A DNA stretch of 64,000 nt. Origin: Bacillota bacterium (GTDB taxonomy: Bacteria > Bacillota > Clostridia > Christensenellales > SZUA-584). The translations under genes and the position numbers were made by a program. Shown one piece after another: positions 8,626-15,464 of this stretch (position 1 is the stretch's first letter; each line of letters opens with the position of its first letter). The stretch is taken from positions 1-64,000 of the forward strand of contig JAEYOE010000002.1 in the NCBI GenBank assembly GCA_023412005.1, written 5' to 3'. The notes beneath the pieces were generated by a model. The model did not search any database and had not been told where the DNA came from. It worked only from the letters and a program-made list of their open reading frames with translations.

Positions 8626-9846
8626 ATTTCCAAGGTTGACCGTACGGTCGTACGCAACAAAGCGTATCAACGCAGCAATTTCTCCCTTCGGGAGCGCCAC
8701 AATGAACGCAAAAACGAAATTTATTCAAATCCCGACATTGTGCAGGATAGAAGCCATCTCAATATCCGTTATAAAAGCTGCAACGGCACATATACACAGG
8801 TGTTTGACAAGCTTCTTGAAGATGGGACGATCAGCACACGCGGTTTAAAGCCGGATGCGGATGTTTTTGCAGAAATGGTGTTTGACGTCAACACATCGTA
8901 CTTTGAACAACATGGTGGCTACGAATATGCTGCGGATTTTTTCGCCGAGGCATACAAAATGGCTGTGCAGGAAGTGGGCGGAGAGCAATACATCCTCTCG
9001 GCAGTCATGCACGCTGATGAACGCAATAAGAGCCTTTCAGAGGAGCTTAACCGGGATATATATCACTATCATCTGCACGTCGTGTACATCCCCGTTGTTG
9101 ACAAAGAAATACGATGGTCAAAAAGGTGCAAGGACAAGGCGCTGGTTGGCACGGTCAAGGAAGTGATTCATCAGGTCAGCCATTCTAAGAAGTGGGCGTC
9201 CGTTAAAGCCGTTGATGAAAACGGTGAGCCAATACGGTCTGAGAACGGAAAGGTTGTGTTGATTCCATCCTACTCACTTTTACAGGACAGGTTTTTTGAG
9301 CACATGAAGCAAACCGGATTCAAGGACTTTGAACGCGGTATTCGCGGCAGCACAACACAGCACCTGTCTGTCTTGGATTTCAAAATACAACAGGACAACG
9401 CAAAGCTGGCCCATATTGAAAAGCAAGTTGAGGCGCAGCAAAAGGAGTTATCTGCCGTTTCGAAGCAGCTGACCGTGGAGCGACAGACCAGCAAGGCATT
9501 CCATGAGCTTGATGAGCTGGGCCGGAAAAAGGTGTTTGGCAAGGTGACCCTAGCCGAGCAGGACTACAAGGAGGTGATATCACTCGCAAAGGAGGGCGTT
9601 TTATCGCGTGGCAGAATTCATTCTCTTGAACGGGAGCTACAGGGTGCAACCACCCGGTTATGGGATTTGGATGACAAGCTCACTAGATTAGTGATGGGTA
9701 CGAGAGATTTCAAAGAAGCCATGCGGTTAGCACCGCAAAGAGTTGAAGCGATCTTTGCAGATATATTCTCAAGGGACCGAGAGGAACGTGAATCGCGGCG
9801 TCTGATGCGCCGCAGCGTCAAACGTCGCGATGAACGCGAACGATGA
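8626..9846 (+). CDS. mob: MobV-type relaxase (Mob/Pre family), probable ATT start
   Basis: Relaxase that nicks oriT and leads mobilization. The conserved part includes YSNPDIVQDRSHLNI, GTISTRGLKPDADVF, the metal/histidine block MHADE...YHYHLHVVYIP, then a coiled-coil tail (~235-290 and on). The first in-frame GTG (8740) would cut off ~38 residues that clearly belong to the family (SKVDRTVVRNKAYQRSNFS). The reading frame is open back to 8620 but has no ATG/GTG/TTG; ATT at 8626 lies nine bases after AGGAGG. I therefore place the start there: 406 residues. A single-base error in a start codon is the alternative. Confidence 0.85.
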   Translation: MSKVDRTVVRNKAYQRSNFSLRERHNERKNEIYSNPDIVQDRSHLNIRYKSCNGTYTQVFDKLLEDGTISTRGLKPDADVFAEMVFDVNTSYFEQHGGYEYAADFFAEAYKMAVQEVGGEQYILSAVMHADERNKSLSEELNRDIYHYHLHVVYIPVVDKEIRWSKRCKDKALVGTVKEVIHQVSHSKKWASVKAVDENGEPIRSENGKVVLIPSYSLLQDRFFEHMKQTGFKDFERGIRGSTTQHLSVLDFKIQQDNAKLAHIEKQVEAQQKELSAVSKQLTVERQTSKAFHELDELGRKKVFGKVTLAEQDYKEVISLAKEGVLSRGRIHSLERELQGATTRLWDLDDKLTRLVMGTRDFKEAMRLAPQRVEAIFADIFSRDREERESRRLMRRSVKRRDERER

Positions 9847-9873
9847 TCTTTGACAATTGAATACGGAGGTTTT

Positions 9874-9921
9874 ATGAATTACACAACACTGACATTCAGG
9901 AGTCGGACTCATGCCCGATAA
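9874..9921 (+). CDS. 15-codon leader peptide candidate
   Basis: ATG with CGGAGG four to five bases upstream opens a 15-residue frame that ends 11 bases inside the next gene. The peptide shows no family features. It could couple translation to the 59-residue gene. Weakly supported. Confidence 0.25.
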   Translation: MNYTTLTFRSRTHAR

Positions 9922-10090
9922 GAAACCGGCCCCGGAGGTTCCCGACCATGTTATCGAGTCGTTTGCCCGCTGTATATATCCTGCCATACTGGCGTATTTT
10001 GAGAGCAACGTAGGGCAAAGAGAATTCGCGGAGTGGAGAAAACAACAAAACAAGATACAAGTGGCAAAGGAAGCAGCCGAACCCAAGTAG
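9911..10090 (+). CDS. Small protein of mobilizable elements, function unknown
   Basis: 59 residues. A short proline-rich start (MPDKKPAPEVPDHVIESFAR) is followed by CIYPAILAYFES and a charged EFAEWRKQQNK tail; it looks like one compact helical protein. CAGGAG precedes the ATG by about ten bases. It sits right after the relaxase and is closed by a strong terminator six bases downstream. I know of similar small proteins next to relaxase genes in Clostridial elements, but not of a function. Confidence 0.6.
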   Translation: MPDKKPAPEVPDHVIESFARCIYPAILAYFESNVGQREFAEWRKQQNKIQVAKEAAEPK

Positions 10091-10095
10091 CAAAA

Positions 10096-10131
10096 GGGAG
10101 AGCCGATAATGGTCGGCTCTCCCTTTTTTAT
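10096..10131. terminator. Strong bidirectional terminator
   Basis: GGGAGAGCCGA and TCGGCTCTCCC make a perfect 11-bp stem with a 6-base loop, six T on the plus side and four A before it. It ends the mob transcript and, from the other side, the winged-helix/membrane operon whose last stop is at 10134. Confidence 0.92.
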
Positions 10132-10133
10132 TG

Positions 10134-10802
10134 TTAAAGAGTATTGGTTATGATTGACAAAACAATGGTTAGCGCAGTAGAAAAAACAAATGATAATACA
10201 AGACCAATATTCGGGAACGGTAGACATTCAAAATGATCAATTTCATGCTTAACTTGGTCACATTTATTTAAAACACAGTTGATCATACTTTCGGGTGGTT
10301 TGTTCGTTGCTGTAAACGTCGTATGATTTATATACTCTGCCAAATGAATATCCAAGCCATACTGTTTAATAAATGGTTCGTTTTCTTGCAAGAATGCCTT
10401 TAAGTCTGTAAGGGCTGTGTTACGCTCGGCTTTGTCGCAGTACGCAGATTTGAAAATATAAGCAACAATCTGATCAATTATTTTTTGATCACCCATTTTC
10501 ATCTTTACTAAAATCCTAATCGAAGGATAATAAAGTAATGCGGAAAAAACAACACAAGCAATCAACGGGATAATCATTAAAGAAGTTGTTATCTCAATGC
10601 AGGCAATTGACAACGAAAGATATCTATAAAGCACAATTGCTACAATACTAACAATTGCAGTTATTATGATGAATCTTAACTGAGCTTTCCGAACGCCTTT
10701 CTTCATGGTATCTCGGGTTAACGAAATTGGGAAAGTGAATATTAACAATCCCACAATAAGACAAAGTAAAAATGACCAAAATAAAATCAAGATTATGTCC
10801 AT
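10134..10802 (-). CDS. Membrane protein of the winged-helix operon, unknown function
   Basis: 222 residues. Two hydrophobic segments near 2-24 and 45-65, a third near 72-95, then a soluble, charged region ~100-190, and a last membrane segment near 198-220. The soluble part has helical character with a KCDQVKHEIDHF stretch and no catalytic motif that I recognise. It starts one base after the fourth winged-helix gene, so it belongs to that operon. The arrangement (four small DNA-binding-like proteins plus one membrane protein) suggests a membrane-linked sensor or effector, but that is speculation. Confidence 0.7.
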   Translation of the reverse strand: MDIILILFWSFLLCLIVGLLIFTFPISLTRDTMKKGVRKAQLRFIIITAIVSIVAIVLYRYLSLSIACIEITTSLMIIPLIACVVFSALLYYPSIRILVKMKMGDQKIIDQIVAYIFKSAYCDKAERNTALTDLKAFLQENEPFIKQYGLDIHLAEYINHTTFTATNKPPESMINCVLNKCDQVKHEIDHFECLPFPNIGLVLSFVFSTALTIVLSIITNTL

Positions 10803-10803
10803 T

Positions 10804-11217
10804 CTACACTATCTCTTTAAGATTTGGGTATTTTTTGACGGCCAATTTATCGAATCCAATTAAATCTAAATACCCAACGCGTAAATATGACTCCCGTCTT
10901 GCTTTATCATCATGTAATATTAACAGCGATTTATCGAGTAATTTGCTTAAAACATCACGTCTGATATTGGGTTGTTTAATACTTAAAGCATCACATAATT
11001 CCTTTGCTGTTGTGGGTTTTTTACAGACAATCAAAGCTTTGCATAAACGTTCAGAATTTGCGACATCAAACACAACATCGATAATGTCGCTACTATGTAT
11101 TAACGATAAAATGTTGGCATTTAGCTGTGTATTGGCTTTAATAGTATTTACATCATTCTTGACTTGAATTAAGTCTTCCGTGAGTTTCTGGAAATTCTCC
11201 TTAGAAATTTCACTCAT
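10804..11217 (-). CDS. Winged-helix protein D of the operon, unknown function
   Basis: 137 residues. Residues 5-45 form a predicted coiled coil or long helix (KLTEDLIQVKNDVNTIK). Residues ~50-115 resemble a MarR/ArsR-like winged helix (KPTTAKELCDALSIKQPNIR is the helix-turn-helix). It is the most diverged member of the four and lacks the YxxxDG motif of its neighbours. AGGAGGG lies upstream of the ATG. The gene follows protein C by 17 bases and is followed by the membrane gene after one base. No ligand-binding domain is visible. Confidence 0.7.
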   Translation of the reverse strand: MSEISKENFQKLTEDLIQVKNDVNTIKANTQLNANILSLIHSSDIIDVVFDVANSERLCKALIVCKKPTTAKELCDALSIKQPNIRRDVLSKLLDKSLLILHDDKARRESYLRVGYLDLIGFDKLAVKKYPNLKEIV

Positions 11218-11234
11218 AAGTTACTGCCCTCCTT

Positions 11235-11540
11235 TTAAAAAACCCTTTTAGGATTTTTTGTTTTTCCATTCGAAGCTGTCACCAATTCAACGAGGCCTAC
11301 TTGTTCAAGCTGGACGGCAAATTTCCTGACGCCCTCGGAGGAAAATTTCACGGTGTCAGCAATAACTTTGTATGAATTATCTCCATCAAACATTTCATAC
11401 ATCTTTCGGCGCTGGTCGGTTGTTAAATACTTCTTCTCTATACTCTCGTTAAAACTTTGCAGTTTGTCCTGAGATAAGATGGTCAAAAGCCTCCGTATTT
11501 GGACAAGTTCTTCGAGTATCATTGCATCAAAATCGCCCAT
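11235..11540 (-). CDS. Winged-helix protein C of the operon, unknown function
   Basis: 101 residues. Residues 5-25 form a hydrophobic heptad helix (LEELVQIRRLLTIL). Residues ~45-90 are a winged helix with RKMYEMFDGDNSYKVIADT, then SSEGVRKFAVQLEQVGLVEL. RKMYEMFDGD corresponds to RKIYDAIDGE in protein A and KKVYELSDGD in protein B, so the three are related. Its ATG overlaps the stop of protein B (TAATG), which implies coupled translation. Confidence 0.7.
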   Translation of the reverse strand: MGDFDAMILEELVQIRRLLTILSQDKLQSFNESIEKKYLTTDQRRKMYEMFDGDNSYKVIADTVKFSSEGVRKFAVQLEQVGLVELVTASNGKTKNPKRVF

Positions 11541-11875
11541 TACTCGTTTCCCCCTTCTTCAATAGTGTTTATTACTGAAAGCCCATATTCAGTAAGATCA
11601 AATGCGGCTCTATATCTTCCTTTACGCTGTGCAGGAATAACAAGGCCTTTTAGAGCCCATTGTTTCCAATATCCAGTTATAGTTGGTGGCGTGACACCGA
11701 CTACTTTTTGAATATCACGGGTTGATCGATCCCCGTCAGACAGTTCATATACTTTCTTCTTAGTATCATCATTCAGTTCGGCGTTTATAGCTTCCATGAC
11801 TTGAGTATGATTAACGAATTTATATATCTTGAGAAACTCAGCGAACATTTCTTCAAGATTACGACTCTTATCCAT
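11540..11875 (-). CDS. Winged-helix protein B of the operon, unknown function
   Basis: 111 residues from ATG 11875, chosen because GGAGGTGGC lies eight bases upstream; an in-frame start six codons earlier has no such site. An N-terminal helix (residues 5-30) is followed by KKVYELSDGDRSTRDIQKV and TPPTITGYWKQWALKGLV, a winged helix with a basic wing (PAQRKGRYRAAF). It overlaps protein A by 8 bases and protein C by 1. I see DNA-binding-like features only and no effector or sensor domain. Confidence 0.7.
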   Translation of the reverse strand: MDKSRNLEEMFAEFLKIYKFVNHTQVMEAINAELNDDTKKKVYELSDGDRSTRDIQKVVGVTPPTITGYWKQWALKGLVIPAQRKGRYRAAFDLTEYGLSVINTIEEGGNE

Positions 11876-12236
11876 TGTTGCCACCTCCAGCATTCATAAT
11901 ATCTAGCTTTGCATAGTAAGTTGCTATTTTTGCGACTGATTTGCTTGGAATATAGGCGTTTGACTTCCTCGAAACCTCGATTAAGTCCTTTTCCTGCAAA
12001 TCTTTTATAAGGAGTTGTACCGCTCGTGGCGATGCTCCCGTGGCAGCCGCAATCGCATGCGAGTCCTTCTCACCATCGATTGCATCATAAATTTTTCGTT
12101 GGAGTTCCGTTCCTAAAACATCGTTTTGAAAACGCACTAATGCCGCTGCTTTTGTAGTAGAGGTAAGCAGTTCGAGCTCCGACAAGATACGTTTAGCCAG
12201 AACAACCAAAACCTTAAGACTTTCATTTTGATCCAT
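11868..12236 (-). CDS. Winged-helix protein A, first gene of the operon, unknown function
   Basis: 122 residues. Residues 5-25 are a hydrophobic helix (LKVLVVLAKRILSELELL), residues ~45-90 a winged helix (RKIYDAIDGEKDSHAIAAATG, then SPRAVQLLIKDLQEKDLIEV). AGGAGGTG precedes the ATG, the best ribosome site of the set, as expected for the first gene. Upstream, at 12309-12354, is an 11-bp perfect inverted repeat that may be an operator for this family. Function unknown; a regulator or a nucleic-acid-binding complex subunit are both possible. Confidence 0.7.
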   Translation of the reverse strand: MDQNESLKVLVVLAKRILSELELLTSTTKAAALVRFQNDVLGTELQRKIYDAIDGEKDSHAIAAATGASPRAVQLLIKDLQEKDLIEVSRKSNAYIPSKSVAKIATYYAKLDIMNAGGGNNG

Positions 12237-12595
12237 GGATATTGTTCACCTCCTAACATATACCATATTATAAACTATTCGCTCAGTAATGTAAAGTGCA
12301 CATTGTTGTATGTTGTATAAATTTTTGCGTTATTCGTTTAGTATATACAACATATTGTGTATTTGAATTTATTATATCAGCATAAATAGACAGGGAACGA
12401 ATCCAATTTATATTCCGGCAACACCGATTTAACATCTCCTCATATTCTGCGATTAAATGGCGTTATACGTAAATATCAATCCTCATTTGTTAAAATAAAA
12501 CGAGTTGCAACTTGTTGCAACTCGTTTTATTTGCGATTATCTCTGTATTTCTTGCATTATTTATGCAACCGATAGTAAAACTTGATATTAAAACA
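12237..12595. other. AT-rich gap with large inverted repeat, upstream of winged-helix operon
   Basis: 359 bases with no gene. TATGTTGTATA (12309-12319) and TATACAACATA (12344-12354) are perfect reverse complements 24 bases apart, placed as an operator or promoter region for the minus-strand operon. Farther right is a long hairpin (12493-12532) that serves as a terminator. The rest is AT-rich without evident features. Confidence 0.55.
12493..12532. terminator. Long symmetric hairpin, bidirectional terminator
   Basis: An 18-bp perfect stem (AAATAAAACGAGTTGCAA and its complement) around a CTTG loop; its base is A-rich on one side and T-rich on the other, so it can work on both strands. It lies between TnpV (minus, ending at 12596) and the winged-helix operon, so it most likely ends tnpV transcription. 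Confidence 0.85.
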
Positions 12596-12898
12596 TTACT
12601 CACATACGATCTCAATCGCGATTTCTTCAGCCTCCGCTTTGATGGCGTTCATAGCACCTATCCAAGCCATCTGGTCACGCGCTTTCAGTTCTTCATTGAT
12701 GCCCTGTCTGCGCGCAATCTGTTGGGTTAAGTCCCATATGCGCTCTTTGACGCGGTCATTGATATCGACAAGGTATTCCTCCAGACCGGCCGAGAAAAGA
12801 AGCTGAGAGTAAAGCTCTTGTCGCTCCTGCTTGATGAATTCCAGCCGCATCCTGCCATACCGGCCGATCCTAGATGTGTTGCATAAGTCCTTTTTCAT
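12596..12898 (-). CDS. tnpV: TnpV-like transposon protein
   Basis: 100 residues from ATG 12898, chosen for the AGGAGGGG site just upstream. IGRYGRMRLEFIKQERQELYSQLL, then a run ending in LKARDQMAWIGAMNAIKAEAEEI, is typical of TnpV of Tn4451-like elements, whose role is not well established. It is shorter than many family members, which carry a longer N-terminus before the GRYGRMR motif. It marks the right side of the element, next to tRNA-Lys. Confidence 0.85.
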   Translation of the reverse strand: MKKDLCNTSRIGRYGRMRLEFIKQERQELYSQLLFSAGLEEYLVDINDRVKERIWDLTQQIARRQGINEELKARDQMAWIGAMNAIKAEAEEIAIEIVCE

Positions 12899-12945
12899 TT
12901 TAGCCCCTCCTGTTTTTCTTATAAGAGGTGCCAATGAATAGAACA

Positions 12946-12983
12946 AATCCGAACGCCTCTCCAATAAAGAGTGGGTTCGGATT
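12946..12983 (-). terminator. Inverted repeat next to tRNA-Lys
   Basis: AATCCGAAC (12946-12954) and GTTCGGATT (12975-12983) are perfect complements with partly pairing bases inside. In the minus direction this hairpin directly follows tRNA-Lys and may end its transcript, with only a weak T-rich tail (TTGTTC). If the element inserted here, this is element-borne DNA replacing the original terminator; it could also be a recombinase arm site. Confidence 0.5.
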
Positions 12984-12989
12984 AGATTG

Positions 12990-12997
12990 CTTTGGTG
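12990..12997. repeat. Putative attachment site, right copy (CTTTGGTG)
   Basis: Second copy of the octamer at 165-172. Here it covers the tRNA-Lys 3' end (discriminator and CCA) and the next three bases, so the tRNA would stay intact after integration. Confidence 0.5.
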
Positions 12998-13068
12998 ACC
13001 CACCGGAGATTCGAACTCCGGACACCTTGATTAAAAGTCAAGTGCTCTACCGCCTGAGCTAGTGGGTC
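12993..13068 (-). tRNA. tRNA-Lys (anticodon TTT)
   Basis: Full cloverleaf: acceptor GGACCCA-type pairing GACCCAC...GTGGGTC, D-arm AGCTCAGGCGGTAGAGC, anticodon loop CTTTTAA with anticodon TTT, T-arm GTTCGAATC, and encoded CCA. Its 3' end contains CACCAAAG, repeated near the recombinase stop. The promoter is at 13153-13182. Confidence 0.97.
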
Positions 13069-13152
13069 ATATCAAAAATGTTGTTGGGCAGTGAGTGCTT
13101 TGACTTGCTCCTTAGCCGATTTCATGCATGCCGTCTCAAACCCTGCCGAACG

Positions 13153-13182
13153 ATTATAGCACAAGCGTTTTTATTTTGTAAA
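13153..13182 (-). promoter_or_regulatory. Promoter of tRNA-Lys
   Basis: Minus strand TTTACA, 18 bases, TATAAT, about 85 bases upstream of the tRNA. This lies outside the element, so the tRNA keeps its own promoter. Confidence 0.7.
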
Positions 13183-13250
13183 CCCTCAAAATTCATTATT
13201 TTTAGTTTCCTGATGGACAGACACCGAATGCCGCTTTCATTCCTTTTCCG

Positions 13251-13279
13251 TTGACAAAGAAGCAGACGACCGATATATT
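13251..13279 (+). promoter_or_regulatory. Promoter of the alcohol dehydrogenase
   Basis: TTGACA, 17 bases, TATATT. It lies about 140 bases before the ATG at 13422, leaving a long leader. The 353-base gap 13069-13421 otherwise holds only the tRNA-Lys promoter. Confidence 0.65.
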
Positions 13280-13421
13280 TGAATTGCAGTTGATTGTTAG
13301 CTTTGCTAACAACCATTTCCGCCGTTGCGATGCATAAAGCAAACATACACATATACAAACATGTAACCAACAAAAACAACACGCCCCATCTCAATCAAAT
13401 CGAAGCAGGAGGAGCCATACG

Positions 13422-14621
13422 ATGTATAAACTTTATTGCCGGATCTTTCAAATTCTGATGAGGGCCGCTACCTATTTTATGCCGTGGCGTAAACCGCAGC
13501 TGCTGAAAGGGCCCGGCAGCATTGATAAGCTCCCCGAGCTGATTAAAGAGCAGCGAATCAACCGCGTTTTGATTGTCACAGATTCGGTTCTCTCCACGCT
13601 CGGCCTGACCGACAGCCTTGTCTCAGGGCTCAGCCGCCTGCGCATTGAGGCCATTGTGTACGACAAAACGGTGCAAAACCCCACGATCGATAATATTGAA
13701 GAGGCCTTCGCTCTATACAAGAAAAACGGCTGCGAGGCTGTTATCGCTTTTGGCGGCGGCTCTCCGATAGACTGCGCAAAGGGCGTTTGCGCGCGTGTGG
13801 CAAGGCCCAAAAAGAGTATCACACAGCTGCGAGGGCTGCTTAAAATTCGCAAACGCACACCGATGCTGTTTGCCGTTCCCACCACCGCCGGAACTGGCAG
13901 CGAAACCACGCTGGCCGCCGTGGTGACCGACAGCCGTACGCACGAAAAGTACGCATTGAACGATCTGTCGCTGATTCCCCGCTATGCCGTTCTCGACCCT
14001 GCGCTGACGCTCGGCCTGCCGCCGCATATCACGTCCACCACCGGTATGGACGCGCTGACGCACGCCGTGGAGGCTTACATCGGGCGCAGCAACACGCGCG
14101 AAACACGCGACATGGCTGAAAAGGCCGTCACACTGGTTTTCGAGAATCTTGAAAACGTCTACAACAACGGCACGGATATGAAAGCACGGGAACAAATGCA
14201 GCTTGCCTCTTATTATGCGGGTGTCGCATTCACACGTGCGTATGTGGGTACTGTGCATGCCATTGCGCATGCGCTTGGCGGGCTGTATGCCACGCCGCAC
14301 GGCCTTGCCAATGCGGTGATACTGCCGTATGTGCTGAAAAGCTATGGTGCATCCGCGCACAAGCCGCTTGCAAAGCTTGCGGATTTGGTTCGTTTATCTT
14401 CCGAAGGAGACAGCACAGCTCAAAAGGCCGAGAACTTTATCGACGCCGTGATGAGCATGAATCAGAGAATGAATATACAAGAACACATACCGCAAATTGA
14501 AGAGAAAGATATCGAACTCATTGCGCAGCGCGCTTACCGCGAGATCAATCCGCTGTATCCGGTGCCGAAGATACTGACTAAACAGGAGTTGATCGGTATT
14601 ATTCATGCTGTTAAAGGATGA
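13422..14621 (+). CDS. Iron-containing alcohol dehydrogenase
   Basis: 399 residues, normal length for the group III (Fe) alcohol dehydrogenase family. A Rossmann-type NAD-binding half holds GGGSPIDCAKG (111-121) and the TTAGTGSE turn near 155; the helical half holds the metal site residues in GMDALTHAVEAYI and TVHAIAHALGG...TPHG. It interconverts alcohols and aldehydes with NAD(P)H; the substrate (ethanol, butanol, glycerol or a diol) cannot be told. The first ~25 residues are more hydrophobic than usual. GGAGGAG lies before the ATG. It is the only plus-strand gene in this area, followed by a hairpin at 14746-14771. Confidence 0.9.
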   Translation: MYKLYCRIFQILMRAATYFMPWRKPQLLKGPGSIDKLPELIKEQRINRVLIVTDSVLSTLGLTDSLVSGLSRLRIEAIVYDKTVQNPTIDNIEEAFALYKKNGCEAVIAFGGGSPIDCAKGVCARVARPKKSITQLRGLLKIRKRTPMLFAVPTTAGTGSETTLAAVVTDSRTHEKYALNDLSLIPRYAVLDPALTLGLPPHITSTTGMDALTHAVEAYIGRSNTRETRDMAEKAVTLVFENLENVYNNGTDMKAREQMQLASYYAGVAFTRAYVGTVHAIAHALGGLYATPHGLANAVILPYVLKSYGASAHKPLAKLADLVRLSSEGDSTAQKAENFIDAVMSMNQRMNIQEHIPQIEEKDIELIAQRAYREINPLYPVPKILTKQELIGIIHAVKG

Positions 14622-15031
14622 TGCTTTGACCGAATAAGCATCTCCTTGCGGAGAAACTGTCGCCGACAGGCGACTGATGAAGCACACTTGTATAAGCATT
14701 TATTTTCTTATGCAGTATGCGTTCAAAGCGATTTTTGCAGATTGACGCCGTCTCACTAAAGGGAGATGGCGCATACTGTCGATAATTCCTATTTTGTCAT
14801 TCCGAGCCTGTCGAGGAATCCCATGGGAAACGCTTTGCAGAAGGGAATTCCGTTCCACTACGTAGTCGATCGCTTACGCTCCAACGGAATGACATAAATA
14901 CCTTTATTAACAACCATACGCCGTCTTCACTCAAAGGAGCTGGCTTTTTTTGTTTTTGTTTATGCGTCAAATCGCAATTATGCGATTGATACAGTTATGT
15001 TGGTCAATTCCAGAACCGGTTAACCATCAGC
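14622..15031. other. Gap with terminator hairpins and a TGTCATT-type repeat
   Basis: No gene. It contains a double hairpin of a dispersed family (14641-14679: TCTCC-ttgc-GGAGA then GTCGCC-gaca-GGCGAC), a 9-bp hairpin CGCCGTCTC/GAGATGGCG at 14746-14771 that can end the dehydrogenase transcript, an interspersed repeat at 14795-14894, and a similar hairpin followed by seven T at 14919-14951. Confidence 0.65.
14795..14894. repeat. Interspersed repeat with TGTCATTCCG/CGGAATGACA ends
   Basis: 100 bases with perfect 10-bp inverted ends; interior contains GAGGAATCCC and CTACGTAGTCG. A related copy lies at 40817-40937. No ORF, so a non-autonomous or structural repeat of the type common in Clostridial genomes. 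Confidence 0.7.
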
Positions 15032-15059
15032 AAAAATAAAAAAAGCCCGAAAGCTTTTT
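15032..15059 (-). terminator. Terminator of the tRNA operon
   Basis: Minus strand AAAAAGC-TTTCGG-GCTTTTT stem followed by more T, just after tRNA-Gln. Confidence 0.8.
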
Positions 15060-15079
15060 CAAATGTGTTCTTGAAAGTT

Positions 15080-15154
15080 TGGCTGGGGTGGCAGGATTTG
15101 AACCTGCGAATGCGGGAGTCAAAGTCCCGTGCCTTACCGCTTGGCTACACCCCA
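15080..15154 (-). tRNA. tRNA-Gln (anticodon TTG)
   Basis: Cloverleaf with acceptor TGGGGTG/CACCCCA, anticodon loop CTTTGAC (TTG), T-arm GGTTCAAATCC and encoded CCA. Third gene of a three-tRNA operon read from the promoter at 15423-15451. Confidence 0.96.
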
Positions 15155-15175
15155 TCGGCAAACGGAGTAAAAAAG

Positions 15176-15253
15176 TGGGGTGAGTAGTGGGATTCGAACC
15201 CACGGCCTCCAGGGCCACAACCTGGCGCTCTAACCTACTGAGCTATACCCACC
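15176..15253 (-). tRNA. tRNA-His (anticodon GTG)
   Basis: Acceptor GTGGGTA/TACTCAC with an extra 5' G as in tRNA-His, anticodon loop TTGTGGC (GTG), T-arm GGTTCGAATCC and encoded CCA. Second gene of the tRNA operon. Confidence 0.96.
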
Positions 15254-15294
15254 ATGATCCGCCTCAAAAAGCCACCTTTCTGAGGCACCGTATA

Positions 15295-15371
15295 TGGCGC
15301 GCCTGCGGGGACTCGAACCCTGGACACACGGCTTAGAAGGCCGTTGCTCTATCCTGCTGAGCTACAGGCGC
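15295..15371 (-). tRNA. tRNA-Arg (anticodon TCT)
   Basis: Acceptor GCGCCTG/CAGGCGC, anticodon loop CTTCTAA (TCT), T-arm GGTTCGAGTCC and encoded CCA. First gene of the tRNA operon. A GCCTCA/TGAGGC hairpin (15261-15286) lies in the spacer to tRNA-His. Confidence 0.96.
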
Positions 15372-15422
15372 ACATAGTCAGCCGCGAAAAGCCGAGCTCT
15401 ATCGAGCAACCGACAGAACGGA

Positions 15423-15451
15423 ATTTTATCATATGTGAACGGTAATGTCAA
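15423..15451 (-). promoter_or_regulatory. Promoter of tRNA-Arg-His-Gln operon
   Basis: Minus strand TTGACA, 17 bases, TAAAAT, in the short gap directly after the recO stop codon. Strong, as expected for stable RNA. Confidence 0.82.
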
Positions 15452-15464
15452 GACACATGATGGC

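Larger units (their letters stand above)
165..12997. mobile_element. Integrative mobilizable element at tRNA-Lys
   Basis: About 12.8 kb with a serine recombinase at one end and TnpV at the other, plus relaxase, oriT-like hairpins, ParM/ParR and cargo. The octamer CTTTGGTG occurs at 165-172 and again at 12990-12997, where it is the complement of the tRNA-Lys 3' end with its encoded CCA. Limits are inferred from this repeat and from gene content. No type IV secretion genes and no replication initiator were seen, so transfer would need a helper element. The helicase gene and surrounding gaps are clearly more AT-rich than the chromosome to the right. Confidence 0.75.

Noticed and set aside
8603..8848. 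81-residue plus-strand frame starting with ATGATG before mob
   Set aside because: Its start overlaps the mob ribosome site and the rest runs out of frame through the conserved relaxase N-terminus.
188..12954. AAATCCGAAC shared by ~190-199 and 12945-12954 as attachment site
   Set aside because: The left copy is deeper in the recombinase coding sequence and does not explain the tRNA end or the displaced terminator; the CTTTGGTG pair fits the geometry better. It may be a recombinase arm site.
165..12997. Prophage
   Set aside because: No capsid, terminase, portal, tail or lysis genes; relaxase and TnpV point to a mobilizable element.
13713..14360. 215-residue minus-strand frame inside the alcohol dehydrogenase gene
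   Set aside because: Antisense shadow in a GC-rich coding region; no motif or ribosome site.
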